Assembly (NCBI RefSeq): GCF_002104995.1
Contig: NW_024468249.1
Location: 1,798,001 to 1,862,000, forward strand
Source: Linderina pennispora
Taxonomy: Eukaryota; Kickxellomycota; Kickxellomycetes; Kickxellales; Kickxellaceae
Reading direction: 5' to 3'
DNA: 64,000 bases
Made by a program: the position numbers and the translations under genes. This document shows positions 47,001-57,344 of the stretch, one piece after another. Within the stretch, counting starts at the first letter, position 1, and every line of letters starts with the position of its first letter. Under the pieces are notes generated by a model. It was given only the letters and a program-made list of their open reading frames with translations, had not been told where the DNA came from and made no database searches.

Positions 47001-47554
47001 ACCTCGGGGGCACGGCGGCGGAAAATATCAGAGTAGTAGTGCACGCTCTTTTCCGACAGACCCCCGCTGCCATCGTTGCCGCCTGCAGCACCGCTGGCCA
47101 TGGCCAAATCATCCGCTTCGGCCAAAGCTGCCGCAGCTGCATGAGGGTCACTGCCGAAAATTCCGTGGATGCTTTCCCTCGTCTTGTTGTTCGACAGGCC
47201 TTTCTCGCAGCGCTTCCTGTTACGCTCATCGGTCGACGAGCTAGCCCAGCGCAGGAGGTATCCGTGCGGGGTGAAGAAGCGTTGCCGTAGGTTCTGTACT
47301 TTGTTGTAGAGCTCGCGTGCCGGACGCTTGAACGACAGGTCCTCGAACCGGGCGTCGGCAGCCCGGCTCTTGCTGTAAGCAACAGTGTTGAAGTTTGAGT
47401 TGACAAACTCACTGACCAGGATCTCCATCACCTCGCGCGTCTCGTTCTCTGTCCAGTTGTTGCGCGGCCACGATGCTCCACGTCCCAAAACAGACATGTT
47501 GCTGTCGGTGCGAGTGCGGCTGGGCTGCCGGACGCTGTTGGATGTGTTTCGCAT
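44048..47554 (-). CDS. Putative SANT/Myb-like transcriptional regulator (family member B)
   Basis: About 1,120 residues. The N-terminal domain (residues 30-120) reads NNWTENETREVMEILVSEFV, FKRPARELYNKVQNLRQRFF and YLLRW, resembling a Myb/SANT-like trihelix (initial WT..E.., final KVQNLRQRF). +1 changes near 47000 and 46935 lead into a large central domain: VGHSWHKFLCDRNRWVSLGL, EIPLMLVSSHTGSFDANSIL, GYKYAFFSRRCGHFFEMKR and a basic PPKTRRRTS. A 123-nt intron (45683-45805) follows, then GSQRRRLSTSRLRQ, an Ala run of about 20 and a long Ser/Ala/Pro/Asn-rich region. A +1 near 44700 leads to the acidic end QMDFEDMLE. The layout suggests a nuclear activator; targets unknown. Confidence 0.65.
45683..45805 (-). 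other. Intron of the 44-47.6 kb gene
   Basis: Donor GTAAGT at 45805 after ...TSDDPN, acceptor CTATTTTTAG ending at 45683. Splicing joins to YGSQRRRLSTSRL in frame. Confidence 0.75.
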
Positions 47555-50500
47555 AGTGTGAGGCGGATGGTACTATGTATATATCGAAAAAGCGGGCGGA
47601 AAAGAGATAATAAGTAATAGTAGCGGGGCATAAAATGTGAGATAGGCCAGTGGAGCGTGATGGCATGTACGCTGTTTTACTGGCAGGTCAGATGTGCACA
47701 GGCTTGGGTGGTGGTGGTGATGGTGCCTGTAATCGGCGGCACTGCGAGCGAATGCAGGACAATGTAAAATGCAACTGACTGGACAAGAATAGAAAAGACC
47801 TGGGCAAATCGGGGGGAAGGATGCCGAGGGCTGCCAACATAGTTTCAAAAACAACAGTGAGGACAGATGCAAGAGCGGTATCGAAATACAGAGCCCACCC
47901 CAGCGCGATTCGGGGATGAGGTGCTGTGAGCGGTATTTTACAAGGCAGGAATGGGAAAGGCTAGGGTTGCGGCCAAGCTGCATTGGGGCACATCACTTAC
48001 CGAAAAGCCAGATGAATTAGCAAGTGGGCGCCACCGAGAGTAAGGAGGAGTGGGATATAGCAGATAACTGAGGGCAATGAGTACCAGGGAGACAAAATGT
48101 GTGGAAGACAGAAGACGGGAGAAGGGAAAGGGCGAGTAGAAAAAGGAACAACCCGTTGGTTTAAGGGCCCAAGCTACGCAGGCTATATATTTTTCTCCAG
48201 CGATCGCAAAAAGCCAGAACCTCCTGTGCGGGGCAGGGAGGGTGCTTTTCCTTTTCTGCATGCTTGAAAGAGGGGCAAAAATCTTGATTGTTGCTGGGAA
48301 TCTGCGGGTACCCGAATTTCTCGCCTGCCTCCCCAAGTTGCCAGCAGAGACGCGGCTGGCCAATTACTGTTGATGGACGTTTCTGCTGCTGCTGCAGCGC
48401 CATTTTGCGCAGCCAAGACGGCTGCAGCTGGATGGGGTGTCCGAAAAGCGACCGGGATGCACAGCGCATGTCACGGCGTGAAAAGGGGGCCACTTTGAGC
48501 CTGCGAAAAAGCGCAATCGCCCTATTTGTGCGCTGCCAATCATTCCCTTTCACCACAAAGGCCAGCTGGCCCGCCCAGCGGCTGGATTGGGAGTGGCCAG
48601 TGTCACTGGCGCGTGTCACTGGCAAACTCCGCATGGCGCTTTGTGTTTTCTAGTAGCAGCCGCGTACGGGCGGCCGAGAAGGGTGGTCCGAGGGGGTGGG
48701 AGGATACGGGCCGGTCCGAAACCATCAAACAAGGTTTTAGCTGCCATTGACTGCCCAGCCCGTGCTGAGTGTGCGGTGTCGCTGTTCGATCTACAGTCAG
48801 CCAGTCATTCATTCATTCATTCAATTCCCTGTTTTAGGACCCAGGGTAGCACGGATTACAGCTCCCTTTACTACCCCAGTGGCAGGGCGCGCTGGACCGG
48901 GCTGCCAAATCCCTCTTCCGGCACATTCGGACTACAGTGCTGTCTGCAGATTGCCGGCGGGACTGGCTGCAGCCGCCGTGAGCAACCTGGTGAAAATAGA
49001 TGGTATATTGCAGGGCAAGAGCGCCTTGCCAAGCATCGGTTGGGCTGCCAAGGCTGACATGACCACGGCCTGCTGCACGCTCGCATTTGGCCAGCCACGC
49101 ACAATGGCCAGTGGATTTTCTATTCCCCCTTCGGCGTATAGCCCGAGTTTTGCATTAATGGCTGGGATCGCCAGCCATTTCTCTTGGCTGCCCCCAGCGC
49201 TGCGCTGACGTGCGAGCCGAGGAGCCAAGCAGGCTGCCTGTTTGCTTCCGTTAGCGGCTCGCCACGTGCCGGGATCTGTTTGCCCACAGTGCCGCTTGCA
49301 CTATTGCAGCATTACGAAAGCGCCTTGGGCTGCAGTAATCCTTGCCGCTCATGAGACGGGTGGCGACAGGGATTTGCCACTGTCGAGGAAATGCAGGAGT
49401 TATTGTCACAGCACGGCTAATGATCCGGCAATCGAGGGTATGCGGGTGGGAACGGGGTATATGCATCAGTACATGTGTGAGACCAGTGGTTGGCTATGAG
49501 ACGGCAGAGGCGAGCCCCGGGATCGTCGATTGCGAATTGGTGGGCGGGGGACGAGGTAAATAGCCGATTCAACAACACGTCTGCACCGTGCCCGCTGAGT
49601 AAAATGACACATACCCCTCTGGCTGCCGCGACAGCCCATGCTTTTCATTGGCACCAGGTGTTGTGCGGGGCCCAACCGGACCCTGCCCTGCCCTCCACCA
49701 GCACAGGCATGGCCCAAACGAGCCCGTCGTGTGCATGTGATTCACGAGCTGCCATTGTTGGGCTCTGTGATCTGTCTCCGAACGCGCCTGTCACTCCGCC
49801 CAGCAGCATCTGGGCAGGTCACAATGCGTATGCGAGCAGAAATCAATGCACACGCTCTTCGCGTCCTGCGCCCCAAACAGACACATCCGCTCCCTTAGGT
49901 GCAAATCACAATAAAGCGGACAGCTGCAGTCAATCGGTATCAAAGTCCCCTTCCCTAATTCAATTTCCTGCTCTCGCTGTGCTTGGAGATCACAGCACCT
50001 AGCCAGAGGTGCTGTTTCACAGAACCACCCTGGGGACGGAGGAAACCCGCATGCTACGCGGGTCCGCCGCTCAGAATTGCGGTTTGGTGCCTGGACCGTG
50101 CAAATTGGAGGAGAACGCACATCCACCAGCCGGGCACGCCTGTTCCATTGCAGCGAAACCGGGGCCAACCCGCCAAACCCCTCTGCTTCTTCTTGGAATT
50201 CTGCTCAGCAGCAGCCAGCTGGAAACATCAGTGCACGGAATATATGACTCCCTGGAATCCAAGCGATCCAGCTCCAAACATTGGAAATCGGACTTGGATC
50301 TACATCCAACGCCGAGACATCAGCATTCTGCTAGCTTCTTGTATTAGTGTGGCGCGACATTCATATACAAAACACACGCTTGGCCGTCAAAAAATCAATG
50401 CATGATCTGGCAGCATGACGCCTGCGCCTGTGTCACTGGGAATAACATGGTTTGCTCGACAGGGTGGGTGATTGTGGTCCCGACTCTCACTGTAAACACC

Positions 50501-51200
50501 ACAACATGATGGCATGCTACATTGTGCTATCGTGGCAGCAAAAATGCCTTGCCTCAATTAATGCGAGCCGTGATTACCCAATGGTGAATATCAAGAACGT
50601 CGCCAGTGCTCAAGCATCGACCGTCACTTCACAGTTCAAGCAAAGGCCATGGACTGGGGACACGCTAATGTATGTGTAGACATGCTAGCATCCCGAATCG
50701 CTTTGGACTTTAAGGCCCGGGTGCTGATTATGTGATACACGAACTCTTGCTCATCCCTGGATTAGAAATCAGACAGACACCAGCTGGTTGATAGAAATTA
50801 GAACTCTCAGCAGTAATGACACCAGGCTCCAGGGGAAAGGACCTCATTGCTCTCCTCTGTGCAACAAAGCGATTATTGAACCTGGGCTGGCGAGACTGCA
50901 GTTCAATATAGTCTTTCTATTTTGCAATTCTCTTTTCCTGCAGCCCTGCAGTATCCTTGGTCCGAAAATAGCCCAGACGTACCGGCGGGAGAGACATGCT
51001 TCCAGTGCTTGGGCATCACAATCTTACATGGTGCCTGACAGCTGTCCTCTGTATAAATACCAGTGAGCCCCCTTCTCTTCTCGTCTTCCAGCATGTATCT
51101 CATACAGTAGTGTATCACCATTCCTGTATCCTTTCCTCCATCTCATTTCACTGCACTGCTATCCAAAACAGCAATCAAATCCATTGATACTGAATCGCCA
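47555..51200. other. Long divergent spacer, about 3.6 kb
   Basis: Lies between the divergent starts of the 44-47.6 kb regulator and the 51.2 kb gene. I see a (GGT)-rich stretch near 47700-47722, an (ATTC) microsatellite of about five units near 48806-48826, several purine-rich patches and a TATA box near 51052. Frames up to 170 codons exist on both strands but overlap and lack domains. No convincing gene. Confidence 0.5.
51052..51059 (+). promoter_or_regulatory. TATA box of the 51.2 kb gene
   Basis: TATAAATA, 142 nt upstream of the ATG at 51201, followed by a pyrimidine-rich leader (CCCCCTTCTCTTCTCGTC). Confidence 0.5.
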
Positions 51201-52583
51201 ATGAATAGAAGGCACTTGTTTTCCAGCGAGACCAAGGATTGTATCTTGGAAGGGATGCTCGACCGATTCCTGGCCTCCGGCAACGCCATCGAGGGCATTA
51301 CCAAGTCGACAGATCCGGGCTTTCCATCGCTCGTTCATAGTATCCTTGGCCTACAGCCCGAGCTGACCGACCACCCGAGTCTGGGTCAGACACTTATGTC
51401 ATTCATCAGCAACCAAAATTCGCGCCTATTCTGCGCAATTTCAGAGCTGCAGCGTTGGTATGGCAGTGACCACAAGTACCCTGTTCTCCAGCTAACAGCG
51501 AAAAACATTGACAGTATCTTCAAGCGCTCGTCCAAGGAAGTCCGCCCATACACGGCTGAGATGACCTATGCGCAGCGACTGATTAAGATTTTCCAGCGCA
51601 AGAACCTGGCGCAATGGGCAGGAATCGTCCGAGCTTACTGCGAGTTCTACAAGACCGATAAAAAGTGCCGCGGCGTGCCTGCCATCAATGGTGCCGAGTG
51701 GGAGGAGGCTGGGGTCTTCCTACCGCATGGATTTGATCTGAAAACGCTCAAAACTGCAGCGGTAAGCTCATCGGATATCGGGGATCCACGTCACTGGTAT
51801 AGCGATATTGGTGACAACAAGGAGAATGTTAAAGCCACAGCACCAGGTACATTTTCTTCGAGAAAGGCACTGGGATTATCGCGCAAGCGCAGACGCATGG
51901 TGTCTGTCTCCGAGCCATGCCCAATGCAGCCTGCTGCCAAGCGCATGCACCAGTCACGCTGCTTCACGGAGCCCACGCAGCAACCCGTGTCATCTCCATT
52001 CCTGGATTCCCTGGGCAAAGCTAGCGTGTTGCAGGATGGTTCACTGTGGCAAACGCTCAGCGTGGCTGGCAGTCAACCAGCCATGGTGGCCTTTTCGCCA
52101 TTCGATTTTTCGGCGTTGTCTACCTCCCAGGTCTGCAACAGCCCGACACTGTTTGGCGCCCCAGAGCACTTGGGAGGGGTCGACACGATGATGCTTGGCT
52201 CTGCAATGCCACTAGGTCTTAGGTCTCTGATGCCAATCACAACTCAAGGACCACCATCCCTGGTGTATACGACCAATACCACCAGCACGCAAGGCGCACT
52301 GACGCTCTCTGACATTACGGGTGCCAGTAGACTTGTCGGCGCGGAGTCGACACTGTCGGATGAATTGCTGGACCAAACATTTGTCGGCTCACTGGATGAT
52401 GCCGCAGCAACGAATATCAACGCGATTGTCGAAAAGCTGATCAAGAGCAAGCCGTGCAGCGTGCTAGATAGTGGGCCAGCTACATGGGCCAAAGCTGAGC
52501 ATGCATTGCTGGCTGACTGCAGTGATGGTGTAGGCAGCAGCGCTGACACAGACCGCGTATTAGATCTGTCTGGTGCTCAATGA
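51201..52583 (+). CDS. Putative nuclear regulator of unknown family, 460 aa
   Basis: Intact and unrecognised. The N-terminal 170 residues are helical and conserved-looking: LFSSETKDCILEGMLDRFLA, FISNQNSRLFCAISELQRWY, RLIKIFQRKNLAQWAGIVRA and YCEFYKTDKKCRGVPAING. A bipartite-looking basic patch (RKALGLSRKRRRM, about residue 225) could be a nuclear localisation signal. The second half is Ser/Thr/Pro/Leu-rich with acidic spots (LSDELLDQTFVGSLDDAAAT), like an activation domain. A helix-then-low-complexity layout recalls the SANT-like proteins at 15 and 44 kb, and SSETKD.ILE..LD.FL faintly matches their first helix, but clear homology is not shown. Confidence 0.7.
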   Translation: MNRRHLFSSETKDCILEGMLDRFLASGNAIEGITKSTDPGFPSLVHSILGLQPELTDHPSLGQTLMSFISNQNSRLFCAISELQRWYGSDHKYPVLQLTAKNIDSIFKRSSKEVRPYTAEMTYAQRLIKIFQRKNLAQWAGIVRAYCEFYKTDKKCRGVPAINGAEWEEAGVFLPHGFDLKTLKTAAVSSSDIGDPRHWYSDIGDNKENVKATAPGTFSSRKALGLSRKRRRMVSVSEPCPMQPAAKRMHQSRCFTEPTQQPVSSPFLDSLGKASVLQDGSLWQTLSVAGSQPAMVAFSPFDFSALSTSQVCNSPTLFGAPEHLGGVDTMMLGSAMPLGLRSLMPITTQGPPSLVYTTNTTSTQGALTLSDITGASRLVGAESTLSDELLDQTFVGSLDDAAATNINAIVEKLIKSKPCSVLDSGPATWAKAEHALLADCSDGVGSSADTDRVLDLSGAQ

Positions 52584-52675
52584 TTGCTGAAACATGGGTG
52601 CTCGTCTGGCCGTGTTAGCATCTTTGTAAATTGTAAATTTTATTAATTTTATTAAAACTTCACTGAACCATGTAA

Positions 52676-53332
52676 CTAGCTGTCCAGCCCGAGCGCCTTG
52701 GCGAATCCTGCCAAGAATGTCTCAGGAGACTCAGCGCCCGAGATACCGTACCGGTCGTTGATGATGTAGAATGGCACCCCGGAGACACCCAGCCGCTGAG
52801 CTTGCTTTATCTTTTGCTTGACAGTGTCAATGCCATCATCCGACTCCAGGTACGCCTTTGTCGTTGCCTCGTCCAAGCCAGAATCCTTAGCTGCCTCAAC
52901 CAGTGTGCTGATATCGCCAATATCCTGCGCAAGCTCAAAGTACCTGTGCATCAGCGACTCGACAACCTTTTCCTCGGCCCCGCTGCCATCGAGCTTTGCG
53001 TAGTCGATCAGGCGGTGCGAGTCGAGTGTGTTTGAAATTTTGCCGCCAAAATCAAACTCAATGCCCTCCTCCTTGCCAACAGCAGCCGTGCGCTGGTGGA
53101 TCTGGTCGGCGCGCGCACCAAACTTGTTGCGGTAGATCTCCTGCTTATCAAGACCGGTCCCCATAGAGGAGTCGAGCTGGTACGGGCTGTACTCGACCGA
53201 AATATCAATGTCCGACCATTTGTCCTTGGCTAGGGCAATGGCTTTTGCAAGACGCCGGCGACCGATATAGCACCACGGGCAGACTGTATCCAAAACGACG
53301 TTGATGTGAAGCGCGCGTGCAGCTGAAGCCAT
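52676..53332 (-). CDS. DsbA-family oxidoreductase, FrnE-like
   Basis: Intact, 218 residues from MASAARALHIN; 14 further codons upstream (MYCFHLSLFNSS...) are open, but the shorter start fits the family. The thioredoxin-fold active site is CPWC in LDTVCPWCYIGRRRLAKA. Family segments follow: DISVEYSPYQLDSSM, NTLDSHRLIDYAKLDG, RYFELAQDIGDISTLVEAAK and the cis-Pro loop GVSGVPFYIINDRYGISGAE ending in PETFLAGFAKAL. FrnE-like proteins are cytosolic disulphide oxidoreductases related to 2-hydroxychromene-2-carboxylate isomerases. A TTAAATA element lies about 70 nt upstream. It is convergent with the 51.2 kb gene, with about 90 bp between stops. Confidence 0.92.
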   Translation of the reverse strand: MASAARALHINVVLDTVCPWCYIGRRRLAKAIALAKDKWSDIDISVEYSPYQLDSSMGTGLDKQEIYRNKFGARADQIHQRTAAVGKEEGIEFDFGGKISNTLDSHRLIDYAKLDGSGAEEKVVESLMHRYFELAQDIGDISTLVEAAKDSGLDEATTKAYLESDDGIDTVKQKIKQAQRLGVSGVPFYIINDRYGISGAESPETFLAGFAKALGLDS

Positions 53333-55516
53333 GCTGTATGAAGAGTTGAAGAGCGATAAATGAAAGCAATACACAGGGTTCTTGAAGCCTGGAGAAGCAG
53401 AGTTATTTAAGGGCCAGCGTGCAGCTGCAGCAGCGGACGAGAGGCGGTGTCCATGCAGGCGCTTACTAATATTGGATCCCTATTAATAATTGAGGACATG
53501 GCCAGACCAATAGCAATCACCACTCTTTATTCGGTGGCGGCAGTCGGGGTTCCCATGGCCACACCTCCAAAATCAGTCCAGTGGGTTTATTAAGCACTGG
53601 TTTCACAGACTTCCGGAACCGGACTTGCACGACCAGAAGAGCCAGACCGTGACTCTAACCGTGAGTCGGAGCGTGACCAGGCCTATCTAAGGGAACTGGC
53701 TCATACCAGACAGAACCGGACATTTATAGCCAAACCCTGGCAAGCCGGGCGGAAGGCTGCTGCCTGGTTTGGGCACCGACAGCAAATATCCTCGACTTCG
53801 GGCAGATCCAGTGATTCGCACGCAGCCCGGGTCAGATTGCGCACCACAAAAATATCGCGGTCAGGACGGGGCATTCCAAGCGAGGGTCATGTGAATGGCG
53901 TGGGCGCGCATGTACGTGTCTGACATGTGTACATTTCATTGTAGTAAAAAATGCAGAAAGCAGGAAACACGGAGGGCGCGCAAAAGGAGCGCTTTATCTC
54001 CGTCTGCACCTTCTTTTCGTTAGCAAATCTTGATAGGCATAGAAGCCAAAAGGGAAGGAACGAAAGCGAGATATGTATTTTTAGGCCAACCCCAGATTTA
54101 TACGCGGTGACATCGATGGCGTCGGCGGACTTTAGCCAAAAGGAACACAGGATGGCCCCACACCTGGATGCACGCACTATTCCACTCCCGGTTGCGATTC
54201 CTGTTCAGTTTGGAAATAAACGGAGTGCATGATGCGGGAGTGATATGGCAACATCCGCGGATACCATTCGCTGCGGCAAAAAAGAAAGAAGTGGATTGAC
54301 TGCCAAAGCGAGCAAATGGACGGAACAGGCTGAAACATGTAATGTGCATGAGAAAAGTGATAGGGCAAAACTCAGAATCGAGCTTGTCCACGACAGAGTG
54401 CATCCCTGATAAGAGGTGGTAGAATGTGGCCATGCAGTCTGCGTGAGGCATGGATGGGGAGCACAGCATCGTGCATTGTTTTTTTCCCGAGTTCACACGT
54501 CCTGTATTCCCGCTCCAGGCTTTCTTCTGAAGCAGAAGAAAGTGGGTTTGTGCCTGACAATGTATCCCGCTGTTTATTTGGCGTCACAATTAGCCTGCAT
54601 AGCCAGCCGACTTTTGTTTGCCGGGGGCGGAGCGAGGCGGAGAGGCAAGGCGTCAGAGAAGGCAGAATCAGACTCGTCAAGAGTCAGCACCTTTTCATTT
54701 CCTGTCCTGTCTGACCGGCCAAGCGATTTCCCTCTCATGACCGGCGTGGGTGCCACCGCCAGGCCAGTCGAGTCCCTGGTAGCTCCCATTCCGCCTCCCA
54801 GGCGGCGAGTGGGTGTCTCCGGCTGTTGCCACAAGGGCGCAGGCTGGTCTGGCGAAATGCATAGCCGGGCAATCCCTCGTATACCCTTTCGTCCGTCCTT
54901 TTTGCTTCCTCAGCCAAGCGAATCTCCGGCATTATTTCTCCCTTCTGCCTTGCAATGGGCGCTGATCTCCCAAAGAGGCAAATCATGTGCCCGAGCGAGG
55001 TTTTTTGGCTGAGTCGACAAGATGTCAAGGTACATGCCCTTTTTCCTCCAGCCGGGCCTATGTACGAGACTGGATGATCACTACAATTTTTGGCCCAAGT
55101 GTGCAAATCTTCTAGGAGGAAAAACGTATGGCAATACAAATTCCGAACAAGCCCGCAAGGCGAATGGGGGAGAGAAGAATGGTTGACTAACATGTCCCAG
55201 GACGTATTGTCAATAATCAACCCACCCTCTTCTCCCTTTCCTGTTCCTGAAAAGACTTATAATCAATTTTTGGCTCCCCCTCTGTCCTTCGTCACAAACT
55301 TTTCCCTAATTCTCTTTTCTCTCCCTTTCGTCCTCTTTCCCTCCTGCCCACTATTTTTCCTCAGCTAATTCTCTGTCATTAATTGGCATGAGATAATAAA
55401 GATATATCCATTTTGACTTTTTTCCTTTTGCTATTTCACGAACCCTTTTTATAAGTTTGCGTTACTGTCTTTTTAGCCACACTCTCCCCCACACGTACCT
55501 CACATATCATTAAGCC
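53333..55516. other. Divergent spacer, no gene recognised
   Basis: About 2.2 kb between the starts of the DsbA-like gene and the 55.5 kb gene. A pyrimidine-rich tract runs through about 55230-55370 with a TTTATAAG box near 55448, roughly 70 nt before the 55517 ATG. Overlapping frames up to 198 codons lack recognisable features. Confidence 0.5.
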
Positions 55517-56296
55517 ATGTTGGGACCACATCTTCAGCGCATCCCTATGCCGCCTCCGTCGCCGCCGCCCAACCCCTCGGCGTCCATTGACGAGGTGTAC
55601 ATGCCGCCCCGGCTGACAACAAACTCACTGCCCCAGAACTCCCTTGCCTTCCACGTGCACCCGCCGCGGCTCGGGTCACCCAAGGAGGCTGCAGTCTTGG
55701 TGCCCGAGCCCCTGCCAGCCTACGACCACCAGGTGTCACGCAAGCGGTCGCGTCACGCATGGCCGGCCGAAATGACCCGCAAAATCATCAACGTCCTTCT
55801 AGACGAGTTTCTAAACGACCCGCTGTTCCGCACGACCATCTACCGGAGCCGCGACGAGCGCGACCACCGGTTCATTCCCTCGGGGCGCACGATCCTGGAG
55901 GAGTACAACAAGGTGCAGAACATCCGGCGCCGGTACTTTATCCCACTCAGCTACCTGCTCCAATGGCAGCAGCTGAGGAAGGACGGCAACATGCGCAGCC
56001 GCCAGCGCACCAACATCGAGAAGAAGCTGTCGAAGAACCTGGAGACCTCGCGACTGCAGTTGATTTTCCGCGAGGAAATGAAGGCCAAGTCTGGGAGCTC
56101 AGAGGGCAGCCCGAACATCCCAGAACTGGACGGTCAAGAGTCTGATGCCGAGGATTGCGAGAAGCCTGTGTTTGAGCTCGACATCTTTGTTGCCGAGCTA
56201 AGGCGCAGAGATCCGGATCTGTGGGTTCGCGGAGTGGCGGCGTTCCACGCGTGGATGTGCCGCAAGTGCTCCATCGAGTTCATCATCAACCACTAA
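55517..56296 (+). CDS. SANT/Myb-like protein (family member C), intact
   Basis: 259 residues, unbroken. A Pro-rich N-terminus (MPPPSPPPNPSA) and the basic patch SRKRSRH precede a domain at about residues 75-185: HAWPAEMTRKIINVLLDEFL, TIYRSRDERDHRF, LEEYNKVQNIRRRYFIPLSY, LLQWQQLRKDGN and EKKLSKNLETSRLQLIF. It aligns to the 44-47.6 kb protein over this stretch (W..E.TR.....L..EF...; YNKVQN.R.R.F.P..YLL.W; EK.LS.N), so the two are paralogues. The last 60 residues (FVAELRRRDPDLWVRGVAAF) match its DIFRRRAPEVW segment. It lacks the central domain and low-complexity tail. Probably nuclear and DNA-binding; inferred. Confidence 0.75.
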   Translation: MLGPHLQRIPMPPPSPPPNPSASIDEVYMPPRLTTNSLPQNSLAFHVHPPRLGSPKEAAVLVPEPLPAYDHQVSRKRSRHAWPAEMTRKIINVLLDEFLNDPLFRTTIYRSRDERDHRFIPSGRTILEEYNKVQNIRRRYFIPLSYLLQWQQLRKDGNMRSRQRTNIEKKLSKNLETSRLQLIFREEMKAKSGSSEGSPNIPELDGQESDAEDCEKPVFELDIFVAELRRRDPDLWVRGVAAFHAWMCRKCSIEFIINH

Positions 56297-57344
56297 AATG
56301 TTCCTTAGTTTTGCCTGTACATTCTTACCTCGCTCCGAGAACTAGTTCTTCCCCTTCCCTCCTGCACTCCTGCGGGTTGCAACAACTATTGTATTACTCC
56401 TAGCCCTTTCTATCCTAATTGCAAAAAGGTTATAAACCCCCCTTTCGGAGACTTGCCTTCCCAAATGCAGCTAGACCCAGTGCCGGTGACGGGATTCTGA
56501 CACATCGCCAGAACGCTGTCTTTTTCCACCAAGGAGGAGAGGTACGCTCCTTATTTGTGAGCCGGCGATCCCTAGCCCCTCCGCCAAAGGAGAAAAAGGA
56601 AATGGCTGGCGATAACTCGTGGGTGTCAAAGTCACTCGTTGTAGGTAATCGCTGCCAGAGCTGACGAGTCTGCCCCGAAATAACAAGTGGGCAGTCTGAG
56701 TACTACACTGAATCTGCCTGAAACGGTTCAGTGATACCCGGGATCTACACATCTCGGAGGAGCCGGACTGCTCGCCGCATCCACCTATCTAAAAGCCGTT
56801 TATCGCTTGGCATCTATGGACAGCAGCCTTTCTATTAAGGTCACATCAAGCAGAGTGCTATATCTGCACCAGAAAGCATAGTCCTTATGAATTGTATCCG
56901 GGCAGAAATGTCTCTTTGGTCCCAGCTGCTTTGGCGCAGTCAGAGGATGGTCGCAGCGGTATACGACGGCCACAGGATATACTGTCCGAGCCCCTCTTCG
57001 TTCTCCCCAGCATCCTCTAAATCGGCCATCTGCTCTTATCTGCGAGCTGATAAGACTTCAGTTGCTCAGATGAAGGCTGCCCTTCTCCCCGACTGCGCGC
57101 TGGGCTCAGCTGGCAAGCCCAGCCACCAGGCGGTGGGCGGTCTAGTGGTTGGATAAAAGCGCCATGGGAGCATGGTTTCGGCTGAGCCATCTCAATCGCC
57201 ATGTTATTGGGCAGGTCCAGCGGCTTGGTGGGGGCTTGGGGTAGCAACTAGCTACTCCTTAGCACCTATGTTGGCGCAGATCCTTCGGCTGTCGGATATC
57301 AATCTGGCGCGGCGACATAAGCGTAGAAACATTATTTGAAAACA
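56297..57344. other. Intergenic between convergent genes
   Basis: About 1 kb. It must hold the 3' ends of two convergent genes. No gene, RNA or repeat recognised. Confidence 0.5.
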
